This document shows, piece by piece, positions 11,225 through 23,090 of a stretch of 64,000 nucleotides of DNA. Made by a program: the position numbers and the translations under genes. The stretch spans positions 16,479,516 to 16,543,515 of the forward strand of contig OX442317.1 of assembly GCA_949358305.1 (NCBI GenBank), read 5' to 3'. Each line of letters begins with the position of its first letter. Position 1 is the stretch's first letter. The DNA comes from Strigamia acuminata. Its lineage: Eukaryota; Arthropoda; Chilopoda; Geophilomorpha; Linotaeniidae. The notes beneath the pieces were generated by a model. It did not search any database. It was not told the DNA's origin and saw only the letters and a program-made list of their open reading frames with translations.

Positions 11225-12675
11225 TAATTAAATCAACAAAGAAATTAGATGTGTTTACGCGCATATAACGTTTAATTCACAAACTATTCGTGATGGCACT
11301 TAACTTTACTCTATTCCAATTATGATTTGTCAATGTGTATGTTCATTTGCTCAGATTTATTTCGAATTTTATTTTATATTGAAATATAAATTTCCTCTGT
11401 TAACCTTTAATTTAAAAAAAAAATAAGAAATAATAAAAATTTTTTTTGGCGACATGGAAATAAATTTAATCTAAGCAAATTTCGCCTGCTAAACCGCATT
11501 CGTCAATGCGGAATGTTGCCACTAGATGGCGTTATCGCAAATCAGCGGTAAATTCGAAATACGGAATTAAATGAATAACCAGGAATATATTAAATAAGTA
11601 TTTAATATATTCACGTAGATTATTTAACTGGACAATAATATAACGATATATAATTGCATTGAATGATTGGAAGAAAGAATTAATCACATTCTTGGAAATG
11701 CGACCATGCGGATTAAATGATTAATGTGTGACTTGGGAATGTGTCTCCGGTATCCATTTCCGGTTCTGAGTATCCAGATCAGGTTTTGCTAAAGGATTAG
11801 CATAATCTGAAGTAGCATCTCCGTATCCACTTCCTGCGGTACGAGATTGGTGGAACTTAATCCCTCCAAGTATAAAACTCCCTGACAACAGGAAGTTAGA
11901 AAGTTGTAAAAGGAATATTTTGTTTGTCTGGTTATTTGATTATGGTCATGTCAAATAACTATCTTTTTGCAACTCTGGCGTGGTTCTACCGAACCATGCA
12001 ACCCCCGTCAATTGAAGGCGAAGTTCGGACTGCTAATGTTTCCGTCAAACGGTCTTGCCAAGGAGAAAGCCCATCGCATAAGTATCCTTGTGGTCAGACA
12101 ATAGAGCCATGTGCGGTACCAAAGTATTTAGTAACTGTCAGTAGCACTGTTACTGAAAGAGACCGACTCCATCACCTGTTGGTGTCAACACAGTCTGCAT
12201 GCGTGTAGTTACCGCTAGTAGCACCAAGTGTTTGAGAAAGCACGTCCCTTCGGTAATGGTGCCAAAGCAGTCTATTTATGAGTAGTACTTCGTGTGGTTA
12301 ATTCTGTTGTGCAGGACTGCGGGCTATACCCCCGTGAGTATCAGTACCGTCTCTCACCGTACTGTTACTTAGGGCACGAGCGATACGGTTCTGCTCGGCA
12401 AGGTGAATTTATGACGGCAATTGTGTGTGTTGCGACGATTAACTTGAATTTCAATTGTAGCTAAATATAAAACTCAATTGTTTAACTTGAAAAGTCAAGT
12501 TAACAACCGAAACAAGTCATGTATGTAGATTTATCTATTTAAATTTTAATTAAAGTGAATTGAGTATGGAGAAATAATTTTTTTTAAATAGGAATAAGTG
12601 CATAAAAGAATATTTCTTTAAGGTTTTTTTCTATTTAATGATACAAGAAAATCTGGATTACATCATATCTCGATT
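11225..12675. other. Intergenic region with LTR-like sequence
   Basis: No gene is supported. From about 11512 to 12445 the sequence resembles a solo LTR. It begins TGTTGCCACTAGATGGCG and contains TATAAAACTCCC near 11870. Its start and end resemble the reverse complement of the ends of the LTR candidate at 15821-17033 (shared phrases include AGATGGCG, AGCGGTAA and GACGAT). The middles do not match, so the two would be relatives rather than copies. The boundary and target-site duplication are not established. Confidence 0.3.
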
Positions 12676-13683
12676 TTATATACCATATGCAGACAATGGT
12701 GGCAACTGTAGCTTTGGTGGCGGCTGTGGCTGTGGCTTCATCGTCGGAGTTGGCGCCGCAGGTCGCGGCTTCATCGTCGGAGTTGGCGCCGCAGGTCGCG
12801 GCTTCATCGTCGGAGTTGGCCACGTAATCGGCTGACTAGATGGTATCTTAATCCACCAGTATCGACACACCTCATGGAGGAATGGAAACAGCTCTTGCAT
12901 ATATTCACCCAGCGCTTGTTGGTATCTATTTGCCCCGCGGTAGTAAATACGTAATTTCTGCTGGTATCTACTCATCGTCAGCTCGTATCCATACGGCTGA
13001 AATTGGTTCATTTCGTGATGATATTCCTGGACAGCCTTATCGAATTGATTCACTTTATTCTGAAAATGCAAGGACTCCCGCATGTATATTTGAATGGGAT
13101 GTTGGAATCGATCCCATGCTTGCGTGAATCGTTGATATTGCATCTTTTCTTCGGGAACACGGAGTATCTGCAGCATTTCATCAGGAAGACGGGGTAACTG
13201 GAACAGACTTTCCCATCCCACATTATGTGGATGTGGATAAAGTGCCTGAGTTAGTGGCGGTGGCGTCGTCTGCGGGGGCGGTGGGAGTGGGAGATTTACA
13301 GCCGGATCTAAAATATAAAAGTACAATAATGTTATAGTCCATGAAAAAAATTTTTAAATGTTTAAAAATTTAAAATATACGCGTTTTTGAGATTGACTTT
13401 TAAAAATTTTTGGAGGAGGGGTAATTTCTGTTTTATTATGTAATTAGGAGGGTGTGGGTTTGGGAATTTGTTAGGGCCATGTTAAGGAGGGGGGGTCTAA
13501 AATGGCCAAAATTTGCGTTACGTAATTTATGGACTGCCCTTTATCCCGAATAAAAGAATAAATACTGTACATACGTTCCCATGTTTTGGGTTCTGCTTTG
13601 GGTTCTACATCTGCAAGAAGAATACTCAGTAAAAAAACTGTGGTGAATACAAGAACTTGTATAGCCATTAGTGGTGTTGTCAA
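12676..13683 (-). CDS. Secreted proline-rich protein, two exons
   Basis: Exon 1 (13683-13575) encodes 36 residues with a clear signal peptide (MAIQVLVFTTVFLLSILLA, cleavage probably before DVEPKAEPK). It ends at a GTATGT donor. Exon 2 (13307-12676) follows a TATATTTTAG acceptor and the phase fits, giving about 246 residues. The mature protein has a Pro-rich segment, a central Gln/Tyr/Phe-rich helical part with repeated QYxR/YQQ patterns, then a Pro-rich tail with three 11-residue units containing PTPTMKP. Those units are encoded by a 33 bp tandem repeat at about 12738-12821. The composition suggests an extracellular structural, cuticle, silk or seminal/salivary-type protein. That is inference only, since no family was recognised. 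Confidence 0.65.
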
Positions 13684-15820
13684 AGTGCTGTCCTAGCAGC
13701 ATGATTATATACTCTTTTGTAGTAATTATTAATTAATTAATTAATTCCAAGAAGTTTATAATACATGAATGAATCGATAAATATCTCATCAAGTTATTAG
13801 TTTTTGAATGCAATGTTATGATTCATCAATTTAGATAAGAAACCAAAGAAGTAAACTCTGGGAATTGATTGGGCTTAGTTAATACATTATAAAATGATAA
13901 ATTTCGAAATTTTGGTAAATATTTTTTCATTATATGAAGGGAAAAGGACAGGATACTAAAACAATCTTTATAAATTAAATTATTTCTTCTGTTAGATAGA
14001 TGGTTTATTCATTGTCACCCGGCCACGTGCTTCTGAATTCTTTTTCAAGAAGTAATCAATCTATCCCTAATTCATAATTAAATTCCCAAAACAAGGTCCA
14101 AAAATCAATCTTTTTTCTCGATTAAAGATCAAAATCTCGTTTATTTCATCGTAAAAAAAAAGCCGGACTCGTGTTAAGTTTTTAAAGATTTATATTTTTA
14201 TTAATCCTCCCTGCCCCAACCTAGGCTCAAATTTGACCCCAGAAAATGTTTTTTTTCTCTATCGAATGAATGTTTTTTTTTTATGTTTGGTCCAAAATGT
14301 CATTTTTTTTAGTCTGAACTATCATTTTTTTGGTCCAAATGTCATTTTTAAAAATCCAAAATGTTATTTTGGTCCAAACTTGTTTTTTTTCGTTATACAT
14401 TTTCGTTATACATTAAATGTGTGAGCTTGTTTTTCAGCCGGTGATAATTTGTAATTTTTAAAATGTATTAAAAGAATTTTAAATTCAAATTAATTTAATT
14501 CTTTTTATTTAAAATGGTGTAATACATTTATTTGTAAATGAATTGAATTACACATTTTACATTCACTATTAAACATTCAATTGACTTTTTTATTAAACAA
14601 TCTTTTTATTTTTCATAAAATACAATATGATAGGAATCAATCTGATTACAGACTTAATCTTTGCAAGTCGGAAAATACCATTGATCGAATAAGTCGCGAT
14701 TCTCGGGTAGAGATTTCGTTTCACGATGCCTTTTGACTGGTTCGTTAAATTATCTTGTCACCAGTGGTATACAAATTATTAAATTCATTTAAAAAATCTT
14801 TAACATCATCTTAAAGCGTGAACTCAATCGTCCTACGGCAGCAATTACGTAAAAACATGGAGCTTGGGTGTATTTTTACTCAACCGATTATAATGATGTC
14901 ATAGGCGCTTCAGTCATACACATGTACGGTTACGACGGATTACATCACACAGTGTCTGTCGGTCGACAAAAGACATCCAAAGTTAGAAAAAACGTGATAA
15001 ACCCAGGTCTTAGGCCCTATGGTGGTGGTTCTTTCCAAATGTGAATCGAATAAGCAACACCGGCATCGATTTGCAGGTAGTCTTAAAACAGATGAACTAA
15101 TTCACCTTTTCAGTTCAAATTATTAATTTTTTTTTAATTTAGATTTTAGTCTGAGCTCGTTGGAGGATATTAAATAGGGTATAGATGGGTTTGCAACGAG
15201 GTGTTACAATAGTAGGGATATTCCAAATAACCGCAAATAAATAATACTGATTAGTGTTCATAAGTGAATTTGGTTCAGTTGTGTTTACAGATGGAATCAC
15301 CGTCGTTTTATTTATCTCTGCCACCTGAAACTAGTTGGAGACGACAGTATGAATAATTATTTAATTTTGAATACAGAATTAGTAAATAATATTATTAATG
15401 TTTTTTTTATCTTTGTGGAATTTAATGCCGAAATATCTAATTTGTGACGATTACCTTCTGGAGATAGCAATTGCTAAACTAAAGTGTGAACTATCTGTGT
15501 GAAAGTGTAAAATATGCAAACCTGATGTTTTCTCAAAACATATAACATTTATTCCGGTTGAAACTTATATAACTATTATGCCTACAAGTGGCTAAAATGA
15601 CGATAAGTTAAACTATACAGTTATGTGGCAAAAGCCCTGAAATAATATCATTTGAAGGCTTCAGTCATGCAATAAGAATTTGTAACGGTCTTATTGCTGT
15701 GACGTAAAAGATGTCATCTATGAATGGCGTTGGCTTCTAAATGGTCCGGGGTTTGGTTCTAAAAGGCGTGTAAATGGTTAGGCTGGGTGGGTTATATCCG
15801 AGAGGTGCGGTTGACTTTTC
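13684..15820. other. AT-rich gene-poor stretch
   Basis: No supported gene. Between 14240 and 14400 there is a degenerate repeat of GGTCCAAAATGT followed by T-runs. The rest is AT-rich sequence with scattered short frames lacking motifs. Confidence 0.55.
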
Positions 15821-17033
15821 TGTATCGTCACACACATCGCATCGCAGATAATTATTGTAATCAATAATTACCGCGAGATGTAACAATGTGAGAATAAATA
15901 TTCATATTAATTCTATGGAATTAATCATGATATTTTAGAGTCACAAACTTAACTTAAACTGTGAAAATAAGTAAAATATATTAAAATAGCGCCGAGCTAT
16001 TTTTTGCCCCGAGTGCAATCAACATCTAAGTTAGACTTAAATGTTCCGTCAAACCAATAACGAATTGAATCGAAATATCTCGCAGGAAAGGTTATCCATC
16101 GCCGGGAAATTACTCCACTCGGTCCTGGCTGGCGGGAGAGTAACCGGGAAATTACTCCGCGTCGATTACTCTGATAATGTGTCTGTGGAATATTAAATAC
16201 TCCACTCTAGATGCTACATTACCAATGCGTCTGTGAATTTTACTCCACTCTAGATTCTGCATTCTACAACGGAATGTTGGCATGAAGCTGGAGGGAGTGC
16301 GTCTGTGGGTTGTACCCCACTCTAGATCCTACACTTAAATGTGTCTGTGAATTACTCACTCTAGTTACGACATTTCTACAACGGAATGTTGGCATGAAGA
16401 GGCGGGCAGTGTGTCTGTGAGTCTTCTACCCACTCTAGATACTTACACTAAATACAAGGTATTTCTACAACGGATTGTCGGAACGCAGAGAAGTATAATA
16501 TGTGCTCAAGTAATATCAGTATCAAACAAAAACAGAACAAGAGCGAGCTATATCCGTTTTGCAGGGGGATATATACTCGGTGAGGAGAATAGCTGTTCAG
16601 TGATCCAATGGGATCACTGGGCAGTCAAATCCATCCAATCCCAGATCAGAGGAAGTGGATACTCAGGACATAGTCTTCTACTAGGTCCACTACAGGAACT
16701 GGATACGCAGGACACATTTTGGATTAAGTCCTTTTGACTATAATCCACAAGGAGTCCAACTCACAGTGGGTGATGAAGGGTGACTTCACCAGGTATAAAG
16801 TTTGCACATAATTCAATAGAATTATGTGACAAATAAATCAACTAGTTTTTAAACATCCAAAAGTATTTTAAAGTGTCTAAAGTTGCAGTGGAATAAAATA
16901 TAAATAGTAATTTATATTTTATTCACTCAAAAATTGTCGAAATTTGAAATTACCGCTAAAACGTATCAGCGCCATCTATTGGTGAAATAATCGTCCTATA
17001 CTAACAAAGTGCATGACAGTGTAACCGTCACAA
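15821..17033 (-). repeat. Candidate 3' LTR of a minus-strand gypsy-like element
   Basis: Read on the minus strand, the segment starts TGTGACGG right after a purine tract (AAGGGGGA plus CT, about 17034-17043). It ends GACGATACA, so it has TG...CA ends with matching sub-terminal GTGACG/CGTCAC phrases. It lies downstream of the minus-strand 551-residue ORF and the integrase, where a 3' LTR should be. I could not find a matching 5' LTR, which would lie in the region replaced beyond 22.46 kb. The boundaries are therefore provisional. Confidence 0.4.
16178..16450. repeat. Minisatellite with CACTCTAGAT units
   Basis: About five degenerate units of 50-70 bp share GTGTCTGTGA (or GCGTCTGTGA) followed by CCCACTCTAGAT. 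Two also contain TCTACAACGGAATGTTGGCATGA. The block is internal to the LTR candidate. Confidence 0.7.
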
Positions 17034-17043
17034 GTCCCCCTTA
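17034..17043 (-). promoter_or_regulatory. Candidate polypurine tract
   Basis: On the minus strand AAGGGGGA lies immediately before the TGTGACGG that begins the LTR candidate, the usual position of the plus-strand DNA primer in LTR retrotransposons. Confidence 0.4.
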
Positions 17044-17689
17044 AATATATGTTAATACCTGTATTAACATACTATTTATTCTGAATACCTTGAGGATCAA
17101 GACCACACTGTCATCTAGGGGACTCGAGCTGTAATCCTTGGTAAGCAAAAACCTTTATTTTATATCTTAATAGTATAAATAAAGAGTATTTCTTAATCAA
17201 ATGCTTCAAAAAATATTTATTAGGGTTATAAAACTTCCAATTATCAATAATAACTTCCATCTCTCTTTACAGGTGGACTTACAACTGCATCAAGAAAAGG
17301 CGATAACTTAAACTAACATCAAACTCTTGTATCAAACAAACGATTAATAAAATTTAACAATTATTTTCACAAAACTTAACTTCTCACTGGAAATATAATG
17401 ATTTGCAAAATAACACTTTACACGTTAAAATTCAAGTATTAAAATTAGTATTCATATAAACAAACTCACATTGACTCGTAATCAAATTTTAACAGAATTG
17501 TTAATTTAAATATTAAAGATCTTTGAATTATTCACAAAAACGGCATAAAATACACCTGAACCTGACTAACTCTTGATTTCATCTCGGGTCAAGAAATGGA
17601 GATGGGGAAAATGGACTCGTTACTTCTGGTCTTGCCTTAAAAGGGAAAATATCGGGAAAGTAACGGATCCCGACATCGTTGACGCTTTT

Positions 17690-19345
17690 CTAGTCCAACT
17701 CTTCATCCTCAATAAATCCTTCCATGGACGTAACAACTTCCGAGACGGCTGCGGGTGGAGAATTAAGTTGAATAGTTACCAATTCCGGTACTACGTCTGG
17801 TTCAACGTCATGGATCAGCGGATTCAGGAGCATTCTGTGCTGTTCCTCGGTGAATACTTCCAGGGGATCAGGCCCTCCTAACGGAATGGTGTTAGCGCTG
17901 GTTGGCTCGGAAAAAACCAAGTGATGGTCGGGTAAGCCAGAGTGCCATCCCTCACGAATCAACGGGTGAGCTGCTGCTGAGACCTGCTGCAAAATCTTAC
18001 ACCAAATAAAAGAGCGAGTTTGAAAAGATTCCGGCCGGGATGGATGAAAAATCCATTGGATCACGGCCAGCGGGACGCTTAAATCTGGAATTTGGTCATT
18101 CGAAATGGACACACTAATACGCTTAGCTGCTTCCAACAAAATTGGGAAATAATGTTCCACTTCCGCCTTAGTTTGCTCCGTGAGTGACATGTTTGGTCTC
18201 GGCATATATGGGTGGACCAGTAAAATAACCGGTTCAGCAGCGTCGTTTACTTCGGGGAGCGGAATGGTCGCTACAATCATGTTGTCAGCCGATGTTCCCT
18301 CTGGAAAAGCGGCGGCTTGCGGACCAGAATCGGATGCAACCGGCGGAGAATCAGACGCAACAACTGATGTTGGAAGGTTTTCCGCCGAGACGATTGGAGT
18401 TCCATCAATCGCAGGGGTGGGAGTTTCCGGCTCGCGTTGTGGCTCCGTAAATCCTCCTCGTGGAGTCGAGGTGCTGGACATTTGTGCCGGGTCTAGATAA
18501 ATAGCTTGCTCCGGGCCCTGGTGGATGAGGCCACATTCGCGACACATCGCCCAATTGCGTGCGGTCGGCGTACTTAGCCCTTTGACGATGAATGGAAGAA
18601 TTTCCTCGTTCCACATGCTTGATATGGCAACGCGCTTACCACCGTGACAGTTCACGCAAACTACGGCGTGAATGCCGGACAAAAGGGAGGATAACCACCC
18701 GCATCCTGCGCACAATGGGCAGAACATCAACTTCGATTTCGGCATGATGTTGGTTCCCAAGGCGGCAGCTTCCATGTCGCGAAATACATGTTCTCGCCGT
18801 TGCTTCCGATAAATCGGTAAGTTGAGCTCCGATAATGAGCGAGCTTGCGATGTTGGGCGGGTCAACGCCTCGGATGAAGATGCCAACGTGGACTTGGTGG
18901 GTCCTTTGGACTTGCCGGTTTTTCCTCGACTAGCGGTATCGCGAGGATTTCGTGGTCGAGCAAACGGTCTGCTGGTAGTCTGGGGCGGAGCTTCTTCATA
19001 AGATTCTTCTTCTTGTGAGAAGTCGTCTTGGCGCCGTCTCCTTGAAGCAGAACGGGAGTATTGTGACGAGTCGTCAGAAAAATCCCAATTCGGAGTCTCG
19101 TGGGGCGCATCATAGGTTACGACACGCTGACTCGCTTGACGGCCTCTGGAAGGACGTGAGTCGGTCGGGCTAACACCCATGGCGGTCCTAATTCGGGGCG
19201 GTACGAGATCCGGGTTATCACGGGCCCAGTTGGCGACGAGCTCGGGGTCAGAGGAGGGATTAACAAAGCGATAATCCGGTTCTTCAGACTCTTCTGGATC
19301 CCAATGCACGTACTGTCGCTTGCTAGCACGACCTCGGCGACTCAT
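17690..19345 (-). CDS. 551-residue retroelement-associated protein with Cys motif
   Basis: This is an intact minus-strand frame from ATG. The first 190 residues are basic and Ser/Arg/Gln-rich (MSRRGRASKRQYVHW start). Residues about 205-275 carry a cysteine cluster with three CxxC-type pairs (CPLCAGC, CVNCHGGKR, CRECG), which could bind zinc. A Pro/Ser-rich linker follows, then a helical 150-residue C-terminal part and an acidic tail. There is no signal peptide or membrane segment, so it is not an envelope protein, although it lies 3' of an integrase on the same strand and just 5' of a purine tract and LTR candidate. Its role is most likely Gag-like, nucleic-acid binding. It could be a third ORF of the gypsy element or the gag of a gag-only element. 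I do not recognise the family. Confidence 0.55.
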   Translation of the reverse strand: MSRRGRASKRQYVHWDPEESEEPDYRFVNPSSDPELVANWARDNPDLVPPRIRTAMGVSPTDSRPSRGRQASQRVVTYDAPHETPNWDFSDDSSQYSRSASRRRRQDDFSQEEESYEEAPPQTTSRPFARPRNPRDTASRGKTGKSKGPTKSTLASSSEALTRPTSQARSLSELNLPIYRKQRREHVFRDMEAAALGTNIMPKSKLMFCPLCAGCGWLSSLLSGIHAVVCVNCHGGKRVAISSMWNEEILPFIVKGLSTPTARNWAMCRECGLIHQGPEQAIYLDPAQMSSTSTPRGGFTEPQREPETPTPAIDGTPIVSAENLPTSVVASDSPPVASDSGPQAAAFPEGTSADNMIVATIPLPEVNDAAEPVILLVHPYMPRPNMSLTEQTKAEVEHYFPILLEAAKRISVSISNDQIPDLSVPLAVIQWIFHPSRPESFQTRSFIWCKILQQVSAAAHPLIREGWHSGLPDHHLVFSEPTSANTIPLGGPDPLEVFTEEQHRMLLNPLIHDVEPDVVPELVTIQLNSPPAAVSEVVTSMEGFIEDEELD

Positions 19346-20800
19346 TGCATCTTCAAAAAATATAAATTTTAGTTGAGAACACGAATCAAACCGTCGGTAA
19401 TTAATTTAATTTCAAATTAAATTAATTGTCGACCAACAACTGGATTAATTTCGCAATTAAATTCTTAAGTTCCTTTTGTTAGCGGGTTTCCTTCATTTGT
19501 CGAATAATTATTAAAATTAATAATTATTCTTGACTCGGTAGATAATTTCATCTTATCTTTTAAAACAATATCGTTGAAAAACTATTCAAATTAGTGTTTA
19601 TTAAATAAAATAAACCTAATTTTTACATCTAAACGACATAATAACTAAACAACCTGTCAAAATACTGAAAAATATTTTTGCAGTATTTTTAGTATCTGAC
19701 AATATACATGATTTTTAACTGTACGAATAACTCTATAATTCGTCCGAGTAAAAATCTATCACCGACATCTGGTGGCGTTCGTTAGTATCATACACGTGAC
19801 TTGTTAACACATGTATGCTCACCAATTTCAAAGGAATTTAAGCGATATTTTTATCTTTCATAAAATAAACACTTACTAACTAGGTGCAGTCCTAACAGGG
19901 TATATTTGGCTAGTTTAACGTCTAGCTTCGCGTATTTGCGAGGGCTGCTCGGTTCCGGCGATGTCGGCCGATAAAAACGTTGTGCGGCGCGTGCGAATTC
20001 TAGGTCCGCCGTAATTAGCACTTTATGAAATAAATCATTATTAACCATCAAAATATTCAAAGGAAATTTTGATGCAATAAATATCGGAAATATTTTTACC
20101 AGAGAATTTCAACGTGATCACGTGGTGAGATTTTCTTTCGAGAAAATTCGACGAGTGAGTGGAATCCGTCAATTTCCTAAATTAACTGATATTTGGACAC
20201 AAATTCAGTTAAAGTTTATGTAAAGTCGTTTAAGATAAAACATAGTTTAACTCACTAGAACCCGGGAAAATCACGTAGTCTTCGTGGAAAGTTGAGAGTT
20301 GTCCAGAGTTGTGTCCGTGTATGAAAACTTAACAACAAGTGTCAACTACTCTCCAACGAGGGGTTAAGGGGAGTTTCGAGGAGTAATCTGATTGGTTTGT
20401 AATTACTCATCTCGAAGTTTCTATTAACCCAAAGGGGGAAACATAGTTTCAAGTAAATGTTTACACGTAGATTAATTTAAATACAATCGGCCGTGTAAAA
20501 ATAACTCAAACATTTGTTAAATTTTATCTACATTGGTGAAATGTTCTTATTAATAAAATTTAACAATCTTCGTGAATATGATTGGAAATATTTATCTAAA
20601 ATAAAATATTTTCAATATATTGTGTCCTAACCCAACTTGACTTGTTTTAAACAATTTATGAGTTGTACAAAATCGGTCACGTATTTTGTGTTCGGCTTGG
20701 GTCTACGTTTAGACTGTCGAACGGGAGATGGAAATCTTTTTCTCTTTTTAGATGGATTTTGAGGAGTTTCATCCTCTTTGGGAGAAATCTGAGAAGTTTC
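19346..20800. other. Non-coding stretch between retroelement ORFs
   Basis: AT-rich with no supported ORF. Near 19760 the phrase GACATCTGGTGGCG resembles the CATCTATTGGTG phrase in the LTR candidate, so degraded LTR or untranslated retroelement sequence may be present. A purine-rich run on the minus strand at about 20738-20754 lies downstream of the integrase stop and could be a second polypurine tract. Confidence 0.35.
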
Positions 20801-22462
20801 CTACTCTTTCTCTTCAACTAAATCCTCTGTTTTCATGGATACGGGCTCATTTATTAATTCTGGAGAATTAATAACTTGATCCGCCATCCAATCTGGAGTC
20901 GGGTGTGACTCGTTGGTGCCGACTTTCTGATCTAATGTCCATTCCTCAATCGGGTAACTTGGGATATAAGGCATTAAATCCTGTATGTTGATCGCTTTTG
21001 CTTTCGTGTTATCAGAAAGCTTACGTAGTGTGTAGGAACCTCCGCCGAGAACAGCCGTAATTTCCCAAGGTCCATCACGTTTCTCAGCGAATCCTGCCGA
21101 AATCCCTTTATCTTTATTTGATAAAATATGTGTGGCTTTCCACACGAGATCTCCTTTGGCAAATTGACAAATATAATATTTGTCTTTATGTAGTCGATCA
21201 TGCTTTTCGTAATTCGATTGAATTTTCCGATGCATTTCGCTGTGTGCCCGTCTAATTACGTCTAAAATGCTATAGACATAAGCTTCGGGATTCTCTTTGT
21301 CGAATTTGATGGCGTGTTTAGTAATACGCGGGTCAAATGGCAAAGGGACGATTCTTCCCGTATTAAGAATCATCGGTGAACAATTTGTTGCCTCGGACTT
21401 AGCGGTGCGCATCGCAAAGGCAAAAGAATTTAAATATTTTGGCCAGTGGGAGTGAATGTCCGAGTATAAAGCTAACATCATCTTTAAAGTCCTGTTTGCT
21501 CGCTCTGTAATATTAGCGGCAGCGTGATATGGGCTAATGTGAGCAATATCTACGTGATTTTTTCGACAAAAATCATTAAATATTGTCGACACGAATTGTT
21601 TGCCGTTGTCGGAGATTATCTTTTTTGGATATCCCCAACGGTGGAAAACTTCGCTCATCTTATTAACAATGCATTCACTTGATGCAGTTGCTAGTGGGAA
21701 GACTTCAATCCATTTTGTACAATTATCAATGATTACTAAAATCCATTTTAATTGTGAACGACCGGCTGGCTTTGGTCCCATCAGGTCAATGCTTATCGTC
21801 TCCCACGGGTTGGTCATGTTGTGGGGTGTATAGCTTGCCCGATGCTTTTGGTGTTGACTAGGTTTGTATTGCTGGCAATGAGTGCAACTGCGAACGTAGT
21901 TTCGAGTGTCTTTGCTCATTCTAGGCCAGAAATACATCTTCTTTGCTCTATCTAGGGTTTTACTCATGCCAGCGTGTCCCGTAAGTGGATGGCCATGGCA
22001 TGCGAATAATGCACGTCTCACAAGAGAGCGTGGAATTACCGCCTTAAACCCGTTGCCGGAGTCGTTTAACTCTTCCTCATCGGTCGGAGCAAAATAAATT
22101 AGCATAACACCTTTATTTTCTTCCGGTTCGTCGAGAGTGTAGCCACGAATCGCGTTTAACCAATGTTTATCCGTGACACGATTTTTTAATTTTTCGTCTC
22201 CTTTTAGGTAAACAAGGATTTTACTACATGCTGGATCTTTAACCTTCGGAAGCGAGTGCACCCGCAAAATCCGCACTTTGGGAGTGACTATTCCTCGGAT
22301 TCCGGCCGGACCAAACTCTTCCGGAAAATGTCCGGGGGAATGCTGAGAGTGCCGATAGACGACATTCGATTTTATGTTGTGGGTTTTTGTGCGGTTTGCG
22401 CCGTGTTTATTATTCGTACGAGATTTGGTATTTTCGCAGGGTTGTTGTCGCGCGAGATTCAT
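20801..22462 (-). mobile_element. Ty3/gypsy integrase (5'-truncated pol)
   Basis: This 553-residue minus-strand frame encodes a gypsy-type integrase. An HHCC zinc finger is visible (HGHPLTGH ... CTHCQ, about residues 155-200). It is followed by the catalytic core with the first Asp in SIDLMGP, the second in ISDNGKQF and the Glu in ITERANRT, then a C-terminal SH3-like part (KGDLVW ... GPWEI) and a Pro/Glu tail. Integrase joins the cDNA to host DNA. Reverse transcriptase and RNase H, which should precede it, are absent: the frame runs out at about 22462 where the GC-rich region begins. The copy is therefore truncated, although the remaining frame is open throughout, which argues for a fairly recent event. 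Confidence 0.85.
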
Positions 22463-22681
22463 CGGGGTAAAGCGAGTTCATCAACGACCTCGCCGGTGAA
22501 TGTTGCTAAAAATCTGTGCAAGTGTTGTCAAATATTGCCGTGATTCGATGGAATTTTTGTCAGACATTGGGAAATTTTTTTTGACTTGTCCAACGCGCCA
22601 GTAAATCGAGCGTCCACACGCGCCCACATGCGTGAACAGTGCACTCGCCCTCCGCGCCCCGTCGGCGTAGGCGCCGGCCGT

Positions 22682-22727
<46 letters not shown>

Positions 22728-23090
22728 GCCCGGGAATCGCCCTTCCGCCCGTCACCGAATTTTGTCAATATCTGATAAATTTCCACAGAATTGCAGCGAC
22801 ATTGTACGAGATATTTCTGCCCGATTTGACGGACTTATGTAAAACATTGCTGAAATTCCGTGGAAATTTATAAAATATTGACAAAGGTTGGTGACCGACC
22901 CACGGCGCGTCGCGGCGCGTTCGGAGCACGCGACCCGATTTCCCCCCTCCCCCCCGTCCCCAAAAAACCACGCCTCGAGGAACCCCGAGGTTCGGTTTCC
23001 GACCGGGTCGCCTCTTGATCCGACTCGGGGCGCGTCACGGCGCGGTCGGAGGACGGCCCTCGTCCCCAAAAACCACACTCCGGGTCACGT
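22463..23090. other. Junction of AT-rich and GC-rich DNA with a (CT)n tract
   Basis: No gene is supported. A (CT)n run of about 40 bp occupies 22684-22723. The open frames on either strand here come from low-complexity, CpG-rich sequence. Base composition changes visibly across this interval. Confidence 0.5.

Noticed and set aside
11924-12208. 94-codon plus-strand ORF
   Set aside because: It lies inside LTR-like sequence, has no motif, and lacks a splice or promoter context that would support translation.
15821-20800. A complete gypsy element with two LTRs
   Set aside because: I could not match a second LTR between 19.4 and 20.7 kb to the 15.8-17.0 kb candidate. Only the purine tract and TG...CA ends of one side are supported.
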